From positions 2,574,565 to 2,638,564 of the forward strand of contig JAHBUV010000001.1 of assembly GCA_019637915.1 (NCBI GenBank): DNA of 64,000 nucleotides. Reading direction: 5' to 3'. Source of the stretch: Pseudobdellovibrionaceae bacterium. Its GTDB lineage: Bacteria; Bdellovibrionota; Bdellovibrionia; Bdellovibrionales; Bdellovibrionaceae. The position numbers and the translations under genes were made by a program. Below the pieces are notes generated by a model. It saw only the letters and a list, made by a program, of their open reading frames with translations. It did no database searches and was not told the origin of the DNA. This document shows, piece by piece, positions 50,978 through 58,811 of this stretch. The first letter of the stretch is position 1. Each line of letters begins with the position of its first letter.

Positions 50978-51421
50978 TTAATCCGCACAGGCATCGGCCT
51001 CGGGGCCCCACACATCAAGATCAACAACTCGAAGAAGAGAAGAGTTTTCAATCACAATTTCATCACCCGCCTTAAGATCTTTGGAGGTAACGAAAGCAAT
51101 TCCGTTCTGAATTCGTGGCTCTACTTCAACCATTTTGAACCAGCCGTCGCGCTTGCGGTAAACAGCGAGGAAATCTTGGAACTTTACGAGTGCTGTTACT
51201 TGAATTCTAACAGCTCCATTTTCCGCAACTGGAGCAAATCGCAAATTCAGATTCTGGATTGCTTTTTCAGAAAGTCTGATTCCATTGGCCTCGATGGCTT
51301 CCAAGACGGCCTTTCCCGGGCCGATTCGACCTTTTGGTGCTTCGCCTTCCTCGGCGCAAACCACAACAGGAGAAGAGATTAGAACGATGGTCGAGAGGAG
51401 CACGGATAGATTTCGTTTCAT
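50978..51421 (-). CDS. Half-size RND adaptor-like protein
   Basis: 147 residues with a signal peptide ending CAEEG. The body (LSEKAIQNLNLRFAPV, ALVKFQDFLAVYRKRDGWF, VTSKDLKAGDEIVIENSSLLRV) resembles only the beta-barrel and membrane-proximal domains of CzcB/CusB adaptors. The alpha-hairpin and lipoyl domains are missing, yet the gene sits exactly where czcB is expected, overlapping czcC by four bases. No other adaptor gene is present. Confidence 0.78.
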   Translation of the reverse strand: MKRNLSVLLSTIVLISSPVVVCAEEGEAPKGRIGPGKAVLEAIEANGIRLSEKAIQNLNLRFAPVAENGAVRIQVTALVKFQDFLAVYRKRDGWFKMVEVEPRIQNGIAFVTSKDLKAGDEIVIENSSLLRVVDLDVWGPEADACAD

Positions 51422-52617
51422 AGAATTTCCTTTGGAAGGAGCCCCAGCGCAGATTCGTGCTGATAATATGCTTTTAATGCCTGAAGTTCAGTTTCATTGG
51501 TAGTTTCGAGAGATTCGAGGGATGAGCGATAAATTTCGACGAGTGCATTTGGTTGAATCAGTCCACGTGCAAACTGCTTCTCACTTTCTGACACAAGTTT
51601 ATTGAGACTCCCAGGTTTCGGCGCACTCTCAAGCGCTATGGTGGCTTTTTCATAAGTAACCTTAAGTGAGGCTAACGTGCTTCTTTCAAAGCGTTTCGCG
51701 GCGTTCAGATCGGCTTCCGCCTGTTGAGCCTTTGACTGTGCAAACGCGCGACCACCACCATTTAGGTTCCACAGTGGCAAGGTCATGCTGACCTTTAAAC
51801 CTAGACTGTTTTCCTGCGTTTCATTTAACTGTTTAAAGCTCGGACCAATGCGGAAATCAGGCCAGGCTTGACCTGAAGCCTGAGCCATATCCGCATGGGC
51901 CAGCGAAAGCTCGGCTTCTGCAGCACGCACGCTCATTGTGGCGTTCTCTGAAGGAACAGAAAGAGAAGGCCATTTCGACCTTCTTTGTTCGTTCATCCAG
52001 TTGATTGCAGATAGGGAACGACCAGAAGCAGATTCAATCAGCGAGAGCAACGAATCCCGTTCTGCCTCATTCAGTCCAATTTTTTGTACAATCGTAGACT
52101 CGAACAAACGGAACAGCCCAAGTGCTATGCGGTCTTCTGGAGTCATGGCCCGCTTCAACTGAAGCCGCTTGGTAATACTTGTCAGAGAGGCCCGCGCTTC
52201 ATTCAACAGAGTAAGCCCTTGGACAACCTGCCTCAGTCTAGTCAGACCTTCGGCCGCCTGATGAGCAATCTCGCCAGTTCTGATCGAATCCCGAACCAAC
52301 GCAGAATTAATTTCGGCCTGTGCTTGATCCTTTCGTGCTGAACGTCTTCCACCGATTTCAATTGGTTGAAGGAGTTCAATCTCTGTTTCCTTTTCGCCTG
52401 ACAAGAGAGACTTTGCCTCCAGTTCAGGATTTGGAATCTGACCTGCGGCTTTAAGTCTCGCGTCGGATTCAGCTCCTCTATATTTGAGTGATTGAAGAGA
52501 GGGATGTTTTTCGAGCAAGCACTGGTAAACGGCGTCAACCGTGGTCGGTTTTTCATCGCAAGCGAAAGCGAAACTGCTTACTCCCAAAAAGAGACATGCA
52601 TATATGGCTACCTTCAT
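51418..52617 (-). CDS. czcC: Outer-membrane efflux protein (CzcC/TolC family)
   Basis: 399 residues, signal peptide ending FACDE, and two repeats of the TolC-type helical pattern, with IELLQPIEIGGRRSARKDQAQAEI and LPLWNLNGGGRAFAQSKAQQAEA as the matched landmarks. Outer-membrane channel for CzcA. Overlaps arsR and the adaptor gene by ATGA. Confidence 0.92.
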   Translation of the reverse strand: MKVAIYACLFLGVSSFAFACDEKPTTVDAVYQCLLEKHPSLQSLKYRGAESDARLKAAGQIPNPELEAKSLLSGEKETEIELLQPIEIGGRRSARKDQAQAEINSALVRDSIRTGEIAHQAAEGLTRLRQVVQGLTLLNEARASLTSITKRLQLKRAMTPEDRIALGLFRLFESTIVQKIGLNEAERDSLLSLIESASGRSLSAINWMNEQRRSKWPSLSVPSENATMSVRAAEAELSLAHADMAQASGQAWPDFRIGPSFKQLNETQENSLGLKVSMTLPLWNLNGGGRAFAQSKAQQAEADLNAAKRFERSTLASLKVTYEKATIALESAPKPGSLNKLVSESEKQFARGLIQPNALVEIYRSSLESLETTNETELQALKAYYQHESALGLLPKEIL

Positions 52618-53027
52618 TGTTTGACGCCCTTCTTAGCTTCAACCTTGGAGGCACTTGCTCCATCTCTCACGCACCGAACGGTCGTTCGTTTTTTAATTTC
52701 GGAGCGAAAGCGTTTCACATCATTCTTGAAAACGTTCTCTGGATCTCCGAGCTTCGAGACGAGTTCATAGAAAGGTTCAACCGTGCGTTCATTTACCAAA
52801 CGGTGATAGACCCAGCGGCCTTCCTTAGTTGCACTAACAAGACCCGCTTGCCTGAGGATCTTAAGATGCCTCGAAACATTATATTCCGGTTCCTGAATGC
52901 TGTCGGAGAACTCGCAGAGGCAAACCTCTTCCTGGGGATGTGAAACCAGAAGACGAAGAATGCGCAATCGCGTTTTGTCGCAAAGCGCCTGAAGCAACTC
53001 GATAGAATCAACGTTTATTGAATACAT
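52614..53027 (-). CDS. arsR: ArsR-family metal-sensing repressor
   Basis: 137 residues from ATG 53027. Winged helix with EVCLCEF (Cys36, Cys38), the thiolate motif of arsenic/cadmium-type ArsR sensors, followed by EYNVSRHLKILRQAGLV. The C-terminal tail adds another Cys (VRCV). It heads the czc operon and overlaps czcC by four bases. Its ATG lies inside its own operator. Confidence 0.93.
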   Translation of the reverse strand: MYSINVDSIELLQALCDKTRLRILRLLVSHPQEEVCLCEFSDSIQEPEYNVSRHLKILRQAGLVSATKEGRWVYHRLVNERTVEPFYELVSKLGDPENVFKNDVKRFRSEIKKRTTVRCVRDGASASKVEAKKGVKQ

Positions 53028-53063
53028 ACTTGCACTATCATGCAAGTATGTTAGAAATGTCAA
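53024..53063 (-). promoter_or_regulatory. ArsR operator and leaderless promoter
   Basis: Dyad ACATACTTGCA (53024 to 53034), 6 bases, TGCAAGTATGT (53041 to 53051), perfect 11-bp arms. On the minus strand TTGACA (53063 to 53058), 18-base spacer, GATAGT (53039 to 53034), then six bases to the arsR ATG, without a ribosome site: a leaderless message repressed by an operator spanning -10 and start. Confidence 0.8.
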
Positions 53064-53108
53064 AAATAAATGGCGTCCAGTAAGCCTAATGAAAATGGAG
53101 TGAGAATT

Positions 53109-53360
53109 ATGATGAAGTTCACATTTGGAATCCTTGTTACCTCTGTTCTTTCTTTCTCAAGCTTTGCGCAGGAAGCGAAGAGCCAATGGAACCTTGTTGA
53201 ACACTGCAAAAAAGACTGCTCTAAGGCAAAAACCGACGAAGACGCTCATAAATGCGCCGAAAAGATCGGGAAGCTCAACAAGGAATTTAGAAAGAGCAAA
53301 TGTTGGGAGGAAAATGAGAAATACGAGGCAGCCAAGGAATCAAAAGAGAAAGCTCATTAA
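53109..53360 (+). CDS. Small exported cysteine-containing protein
   Basis: 83 residues from ATG 53109 (ATG 53112 also possible), GGAG eight bases upstream. Signal peptide ending FAQEA, then a Lys/Glu-rich helix pair with four cysteines spaced C-x3-C, C, C. Divergent from arsR, two bases before the CDF gene. Likely a periplasmic metal-binding or disulfide-linked helper. Confidence 0.83.
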   Translation: MMKFTFGILVTSVLSFSSFAQEAKSQWNLVEHCKKDCSKAKTDEDAHKCAEKIGKLNKEFRKSKCWEENEKYEAAKESKEKAH

Positions 53361-53362
53361 GA

Positions 53363-54217
53363 ATGTCTCTGGTCGTATCCACATTCAAAATTCCTAAGAT
53401 GGACTGTCCGTCCGAAGAAAAAATCGTTCGGATTGCTCTTGATAAGAGCAATAAGGTCAAGAGTCTTGCGTTCAATCTAGGTGAACGCAGCCTGACCGTT
53501 GTCCACGAGGGAGAGTCAGGCGAAATTCTGAAACTTCTTGAGCCTCTTAAATTCGGCGCTCGTATTGCTGAAAGCCGAGAGATCTCGGAGGCAGAGGAAG
53601 TTTTTGTTGATTCAAGCGAAGGGAATCTAAGTCAAAGCGCATCTGAGGCAACGGTCCTGAAGCAGCTTCTTGCGATCAATGGCTTCATGTTTTTTCTGGA
53701 ACTCTTTTGGGGTATTTACGCCGGGTCGACTGGCCTGATTGCAGATTCTTTGGATATGTTTGCAGATGCAGCGGTCTACGGCTTGAGTCTATTCGCCGTA
53801 GGAAAAGCGATTGAGCTTAAACGGAAAGCCGCTAGGACAAGTGGCTTTCTTCAAGTACTTCTGGCGCTGGGCGCATTAAGTGAAGTAATTCGGCGTCTAG
53901 TTTTCGGAAGCGAGCCGGAAGGCCTATTTATGGTTGGGATCGCAGCCCTCGCACTGGTTGCTAACGTGGTTTGTCTACTACTGCTTTCTCGTCATCGTGA
54001 AGGCGAAGTTCACATGAGAGCGAGTTGGATCTTTTCAACAAACGACGTGATAGCGAATGCTGGAGTCATTATTGCTGGCCTCTTTGTCCTGTGGACGAAA
54101 AGCAACTGGCCCGACTTGATTGCTGGATCAGTTATTACCATAGTCGTGCTGCGAGGAGGCTTAATGATTCTAAAGATTTCGGCAAAAGAAAAGCCTCTGA
54201 TCGCCGATCCGAGTTAA
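53363..54217 (+). CDS. Cation diffusion facilitator with N-terminal HMA-like part
   Basis: 284 residues. An N-terminal HMA-like domain with a single Cys (PKMDCPSEE) is followed by four to six transmembrane helices; GLIADSLDMFADAAVYG and STNDVIANAGVIIAG are the paired metal-site helices of CDF transporters. The usual C-terminal dimerisation domain is absent. Divergent from arsR and expected to share its operator. Confidence 0.87.
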   Translation: MSLVVSTFKIPKMDCPSEEKIVRIALDKSNKVKSLAFNLGERSLTVVHEGESGEILKLLEPLKFGARIAESREISEAEEVFVDSSEGNLSQSASEATVLKQLLAINGFMFFLELFWGIYAGSTGLIADSLDMFADAAVYGLSLFAVGKAIELKRKAARTSGFLQVLLALGALSEVIRRLVFGSEPEGLFMVGIAALALVANVVCLLLLSRHREGEVHMRASWIFSTNDVIANAGVIIAGLFVLWTKSNWPDLIAGSVITIVVLRGGLMILKISAKEKPLIADPS

Positions 54218-54427
54218 AATGCCATTAGCTTGAAGGAAAAGCGCACGAGACGTCGCAAAAACTCTGCGGCCGGAATGGGGCATGATTATCCCCGGTGTTG
54301 ACTATAAAAATCTAAACTCTCAAAGAGACAAAGTCGTGCCGCCCTTCTCACCCAAAAAAGAGAGCAACGATGCACCCTCGGGAGTTATTCCACCACGCAA
54401 ATGAAGGCCAATGAATTTTCGTAGGCC

Positions 54428-54443
54428 TTCCAAAAATCTGTAG
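54428..54443 (+). promoter_or_regulatory. Distal enhancer dyad, P1
   Basis: TTCCAA-AAAT-CTGTAG; 58 bases from the start of the proximal dyad. Confidence 0.55.
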
Positions 54444-54485
54444 CGCATTTAACTACACGAAACCTTAAGATTATTTCTATCGCTC

Positions 54486-54501
54486 CTCCAAGAATTTGTA
54501 G
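54486..54501 (+). promoter_or_regulatory. Proximal enhancer dyad, P1
   Basis: CTCCAA-GAAT-TTGTAG; ends 98 bases before the -24 element. Confidence 0.62.
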
Positions 54502-54598
54502 CGATGACGAAATGATTCGCTCATTCAAAAAATTGCCGCCGTCTGGTTCTACTTGTGAATTCAGGCACTTGAAGACGACTGCCATTGGATGAACCCAC

Positions 54599-54614
54599 TG
54601 GCCCATCTGTTGAA
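54599..54614 (+). promoter_or_regulatory. Sigma54 promoter P1
   Basis: TGGCCC-N5-TTGAA (-24 GG and -12 TTG with correct spacing). Shares CTGTTGA around -12 with P3 at 61780. Confidence 0.62.
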
Positions 54615-54677
54615 ATACACCCACCTCGAAAGTCGCTGATATGCAGTGACTCAAATAAAAAACCAATGAGGTGTGAA

Positions 54678-55726
54678 ATGAAAAAAGCGATTGTTACGTT
54701 CTTAATGTTCTTGTGCGTGAGCTTGGTGGCCTGTTCTGAAAAATCCAACGGGCAACCTAGGTTTGCGGGAAATGGAAGTCCTTCTTCATCTCCAAACAGT
54801 TTGCCAGAAGATGTGCCGGAAAATTTTGACTACAGCAAGTTGATGCACTCCGAACAAGGTACTTGCGGCGTGAAAGGTGGCGTCTATTTCAAGTATCTAC
54901 TGATAGAGGATATCATCGTCGGAAAATCGGAACGAGGAAAAGACGTCCTGGCCGAAGTACGTGTTGCTCTTTCCCCTGATCGCAAATTCGTTGCACACTA
55001 TGAGGAAAAAGAAGTCGAAGAGTACACGGCGACGGGCTACACCCACAAGCGCGATAAGAGCCGCTTCATTTCGGGCTACTGGTTTTTAGATGACCAGACA
55101 ATGGTTATCGGTGATCTCTTAAGGGTCAAAGCGAAAATGGTCGATAATCGCGTTAAAGCATCGGCTGTTTTCTTCGCGATGTTATCACTTCCCATGTAAA
55201 CGGCATGACGGCAAATGGCGTGATGGTTTGGTCCACTTCGCCCGGAACTAAATCGTACCGCGAAGTCTGCCCCACAGTGGAAAGCCAGCTTGGAAACTTC
55301 GCTGGGTTTGCCTCACAGATTGACTCGGAAAGTATTAAGATGAGTTCGCTTCAGTTGGTTCAGGGCCAGCAATTCAAAACGGGCTCTTTCTATGTCAATG
55401 ATATGCAGCTTTTTCTGCATAAAGGAGGTTCGTTCCATCTCCTTTTGAGCGGTGTTGATATGAATGATCCCACTCGCACGCTCAAGCATTACGTCGTCGA
55501 AGAAAGTTATTGGGAGCGCATTACCTCGAACAAGCTGACCTTCTACATTGGTTCCCTGCTGAAGAAGACCGACGGCGGAGCAAGGCTTTGTCTGACGAAG
55601 GATCTTTACTACATCACTCCAATGAATGAGGTGATCGACTTTCCAATCGAGGAAGAAAAATGCGTAGACCTTGAGTTTCGCGCAAGCAATTACTCGCTCG
55701 ATGATCTGACCGGAAACTATCGCTAA
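54678..55726 (+). pseudogene. Putative lipoprotein gene split by a frameshift
   Basis: Two ORFs, 54678 to 55199 (173 residues, lipobox LVAC, Cys19) and 55205 to 55726 (173 residues), look like one 350-residue protein. Adding one T to the TTTT run at 55168 to 55171 joins them smoothly: ...RVKASAVFL then RDVITSHVNGMTANGVMVW. The second part has no signal and no good ribosome site. Either a homopolymer sequencing error or a real one-base deletion. No domain recognised. Controlled by sigma54 promoter P1. Confidence 0.7.
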
Positions 55727-55736
55727 TATCTCCCGT

Positions 55737-55772
55737 GGGTCGCCAGCTTCTCCTTCTGGCGGCCCCTTTTTT
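55737..55772 (+). terminator. Rho-independent terminator
   Basis: GGGTCGCCAG (55737 to 55746), 9-base loop, CTGGCGGCCC (55756 to 55765, one G-T pair), C then six T. Confidence 0.85.
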
Positions 55773-55960
55773 CTGTTAAATTCCCATCACAATCTGCCCC
55801 TCTTCAGTGGCAAGAAGCTGGTGTCAAAACGCTCTCTAAGCCTTATTCATGTGTGAAAAAAATATATGCTTTTTCGAGATATTTGCAGACGCTCCAATTT
55901 TTTGGAGCTGGCAACTTTCCTCGTAGTTACCAATAGTTGAGGCGCATTCCAGTTCGTCTG

Positions 55961-55976
55961 CTACAGGAATCTGTAG
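55961..55976 (+). promoter_or_regulatory. Distal enhancer dyad, P2
   Basis: CTACAG-GAAT-CTGTAG, perfect dyad, flanked by G and C to give GCTACAG/CTGTAGC. Confidence 0.7.
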
Positions 55977-56058
55977 CTCGCTATTTTTCATCCACACACA
56001 GCTAAATGCTATAATTTTCAACACCTTGCAATCAACTGTTTGTATTTATCAAAACTGG

Positions 56059-56074
56059 CTACGGATCTCCGTAG
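56059..56074 (+). promoter_or_regulatory. Proximal enhancer dyad, P2
   Basis: CTACGG-ATCT-CCGTAG, perfect dyad, also flanked by G and C; ends 93 bases before the -24 element. Confidence 0.7.
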
Positions 56075-56166
56075 CGGAAGGCTTTGCAATTTCAGGAAGA
56101 TTTGCCTTAACCGTTTTAAACGGCATCCAGCGCTAAATAGAAGTTATATGGATCAGTAAACAGAAT

Positions 56167-56182
56167 TGGCTTCATACTTGCT
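56167..56182 (+). promoter_or_regulatory. Sigma54 promoter P2
   Basis: TGGCTT-N5-TTGCT, perfect -24 GG and -12 GC spacing, 40 bases before the regulator ATG. Confidence 0.78.
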
Positions 56183-56221
56183 AAAGACCTCCTTGACCGA
56201 ACAGTCGGATCAGGAGTTTCT

Positions 56222-57673
56222 ATGAAGCAAACCATTCTTGCCATTGATAACGATCATCTAGTTTTGACGTCCATCAAGATGCTGTTCGCTGACGCCGACA
56301 TCGAAGTTGAAACAGCCAGCTCAGGAGAACTAGGAATCGCTTTGTTTCGTGAGCAGCCGAACCGATTCTCAGTTGTGCTTCTCGATTTTGAAATGAAAAC
56401 TAAAGAAGGTCATGGAATGGATGGCGATGAGGTCGCCGTTGCGCTGAAGGCGATACAATCGGAGGTAAGGATTGTCATGGTCTCCGGCGTGGAAGACCAG
56501 GAAATCATCGACAAGTGCCTTAAGGCCGGCGCGGAAAAATTCCTTCGTAAAGGAAAAGATCCTTCGCCGCTCATTTCCCTCATAACTTCGATGCTGCCGA
56601 AGGGAGCCGAAGACGGCAAAGAGCGAAGCGACATCGAGCGAGAGCAAAAGATTCGCCACGTTTTGAAAATGGTTGGTCGATCCCGTGAGTTCTGTGAAGT
56701 CGCAGATTTTGTTGAGAAGATTGCTCCGTTTGACGAACCCGCTTTGATTCTTGGTGAGTCCGGTGTCGGAAAAGAAGGAATTGCAGGCGCTGTTCATGAA
56801 AATTCGCGTCGAAAAGGAAAACCATTCGTTGCGATCAACTGCGCGGCCTTCAGCAAGGAACTTCTTGAAAGCGAACTCTTCGGTCACGAGCGCGGAGCAT
56901 TTACCGGAGCTTTGAATAAGAAGATTGGTCTTTTTGAAGCTGCCGATGGAGGCACGATATTTCTGGATGAGATTGGCGATATGCCACTCGATTTGCAGGC
57001 AAAAATTTTACGGGCATTGCAGGAGAAGAAGATTCAGCCAGTCGGGGCATTGGCTCCGCGCAAGGTCGATTTCCGTGTCGTCGCGGCTACTCACAGGAAT
57101 TTGCGTGAGGCCGCGGAAAAAGGAACCTTTCGTCAAGACCTCTACTATAGATTGAAGTACCTCACTATTGAAGTCGTTCCGCTAAGAGAGCGTCCCGAGG
57201 ACATTGAGCCACTGGTTTTCCATTTCATCAATGAAATGGAAAAGAAACATGGGACCAGGAAGACCATTACCCATGGGGCTTTGAGAAAGCTAAAAAGCCA
57301 TTGTTGGACCGGGAATGTTCGTGAGCTTGAGGCTGTCGTGAAAAAAGCTTTCGTCATGTCCGATGGCCGGATCACGCCACAGGCGTTTATGGATGAAATT
57401 GCAGAAATTAGGAGCAACAACATTGAAGCAGTTCTCGCAAGTGGCGAAATCATAAAATACGACGAGTTCAGGAAAAGAGTTGAGGAGCAAGAACGAACGC
57501 TCCTTAAGCGTGCGATGGAACTTGCGAAAAACGTCAAGAGCGATGCAGCGGCGCTTTTGGGAATGAACCACAACACCATGAACTACCGCAGATCAGTATT
57601 GAAGATAGAAGAAGGAAAGACCCTCACGGGAAAAGCGGCTTCGCAAAGCAACTCTTTCCGCGAGTTAAAGTAA
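56222..57673 (+). CDS. NtrC-type sigma54 response regulator
   Basis: 483 residues. Receiver domain (about 1 to 125) with phosphorylation site Asp55, AAA+ domain with Walker A GESGVGKE (178 to 185), the sigma54-contacting GAFTGA loop (225 to 230) and Walker [10 protein letters not shown], then a C-terminal helix-turn-helix ([15 protein letters not shown]). CAGGAG precedes the ATG. Activates sigma54 promoters after phosphorylation, presumably by the kinase at 60268. It has a sigma54 promoter itself, so autoactivation is likely. Confidence 0.95.
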   Translation: MKQTILAIDNDHLVLTSIKMLFADADIEVETASSGELGIALFREQPNRFSVVLLDFEMKTKEGHGMDGDEVAVALKAIQSEVRIVMVSGVEDQEIIDKCLKAGAEKFLRKGKDPSPLISLITSMLPKGAEDGKERSDIEREQKIRHVLKMVGRSREFCEVADFVEKIAPFDEPALILGESGVGKEGIAGAVHENSRRKGKPFVAINCAAFSKELLESELFGHERGAFTGALNKKIGLFEAADGGTIFLDEIGDMPLDLQAKILRALQEKKIQPVGALAPRKVDFRVVAATHRNLREAAEKGTFRQDLYYRLKYLTIEVVPLRERPEDIEPLVFHFINEMEKKHGTRKTITHGALRKLKSHCWTGNVRELEAVVKKAFVMSDGRITPQAFMDEIAEIRSNNIEAVLASGEIIKYDEFRKRVEEQERTLLKRAMELAKNVKSDAAALLGMNHNTMNYRRSVLKIEEGKTLTGKAASQSNSFRELK

Positions 57674-57696
57674 AACCAAACCCGAAGGGAGTAGAA

Positions 57697-57981
57697 ATGA
57701 AGATAAAGAACTTAATGGCGATGGCATTAGCCCTTGCTCTTTCCAAAACCGCTTTTGCCGAAGGCTCGGAATCGAAGTCCGTTCAGCACGGCGAATACTA
57801 TGCCTTTTCGCGTGAACTGGCCGAGAAGCTTTCACTCGACTACGACACTGTAATTCGGGTCGTCAAGCCGACGCCCGGTGAAAATATCGTTGTGAAAGTC
57901 GATGAGTTAGATCAGGTCGATATTTCGATTTTTGATAACACGCAGTTCGCCACGGCGAGAATGGATTTTGTTCGTCAATGA
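57697..57981 (+). CDS. Small exported protein, candidate peptide precursor
   Basis: 94 residues with a signal peptide (about 1 to 21, LALSKTAFAEG) and a mature part of about 72 residues rich in Asp, Val and Lys, without cysteine. AAGGGAG precedes the ATG. It overlaps the HExxH enzyme gene by four bases. In this position it could be the substrate of that enzyme or a partner of the binding protein; no sequence motif proves either. Confidence 0.8.
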   Translation: MKIKNLMAMALALALSKTAFAEGSESKSVQHGEYYAFSRELAEKLSLDYDTVIRVVKPTPGENIVVKVDELDQVDISIFDNTQFATARMDFVRQ

Positions 57982-58811
57982 GTTTGAAAGACAAATCTCT
58001 CATTCTTATCGAGCATGGCGAATGGATCTTTGATCTCATGGGCCCTCTTTTCCAAGAGGGCCTAATTAACAGACTTGGAGCATCGGCCAGAGACCTTCGG
58101 CTTCCGATGATGGAGCTTTCGCTTCACGCCTATGGGGTATCAAAGATGGAGCCTCATCCTTTGAAGCGGACAGGCCGTTTTCTCGGAGAGGCAATCTTCC
58201 AGGAAAGGGACTCAGAGACGCTTCAACGGCTAGCTGCTGGAGTCTATGCGAAAGCACGGCCTATCCCATTTTCTCAAGAACGCAAGTCGGTTATCGCGAT
58301 GGCAGAGAGATTTATCGCTAGCAAGTCAGTGGCAACCGGAGAGCTCGTTGAAAGGTGGATTTCAACATATCTTCTTTTAGGAGACGTTCATTTCCGCTCG
58401 GGTTCGAGCCCCCACGCGTTTGGGTGTATATTTCTAGGCGAAAAAATGGACAGCTTGGCATTTGAAAACCTAGCAGTCTCGATTGTTCACGAGATGGCTC
58501 ACCAAGAACTTTTCCTTTTCAATTTGATTGATCGTTTGGTGAACGCCGAGGCGGACTTCAATCTGGTCCATGCGCCATTTCAGGGAATCAAACGGCCTCC
58601 TATTGGACGGCTTCACTCGCTCTACGCCCTTTTCCGTATGGTTGAATTTGAAAAGCTGGCGGATCTTCCGCATGAGAGACATCAGCAGCTTTTGCTGGAC
58701 ACCATTCATTCATTTGAAGAGTTTGAACTCACGGATTTTGCAAAGCGGCTTCTGCGCTCTATTGAGCGAGGTCTGTCTTTGGACAAGGTCGTCAGGAGGG
58801 CTTATGCTTAG
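57978..58811 (+). CDS. HExxH-motif putative peptide-modifying enzyme
   Basis: 277 residues, cytoplasmic. HEMAH at 171 to 175 is followed by HAPFQGIKRPPIGRLHSLYALF broken at 198 to 219 with His213; this order (HExxH, a (S/A)P(W/F) and R-P-GxLH block, then an aromatic stretch) resembles the HExxH-domain proteins linked to ribosomal peptide modification, some of which are reported as 2-oxoglutarate-dependent beta-hydroxylases. Overlaps both neighbours (4 and 8 bases), so it is co-translated with the small protein and the binding protein. It could also be a metalloprotease. Confidence 0.75.
   Translation: MSLKDKSLILIEHGEWIFDLMGPLFQEGLINRLGASARDLRLPMMELSLHAYGVSKMEPHPLKRTGRFLGEAIFQERDSETLQRLAAGVYAKARPIPFSQERKSVIAMAERFIASKSVATGELVERWISTYLLLGDVHFRSGSSPHAFGCIFLGEKMDSLAFENLAVSIVHEMAHQELFLFNLIDRLVNAEADFNLVHAPFQGIKRPPIGRLHSLYALFRMVEFEKLADLPHERHQQLLLDTIHSFEEFELTDFAKRLLRSIERGLSLDKVVRRAYA

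Larger units (their letters stand above)
54218..54677 (+). promoter_or_regulatory. Control region of the frameshifted lipoprotein gene
   Basis: No gene with credible composition. Contains a distal dyad (54428 to 54443), a proximal dyad (54486 to 54501) and a sigma54 promoter (54599 to 54614). Confidence 0.7.
55773..56166 (+). promoter_or_regulatory. Control region of the sensing operon
   Basis: About 400 bases without a gene. Contains hairpin GCTCCAA/TTGGAGC (55891 to 55908), two strong dyads (55961 to 55976 and 56059 to 56074) and the sigma54 promoter P2 just after it. Confidence 0.65.

Noticed and set aside
54385-54666. 93-codon minus-strand ORF in the P1 control region
   Set aside because: It covers both enhancer dyads and the sigma54 promoter, has no ribosome site and an unremarkable product.
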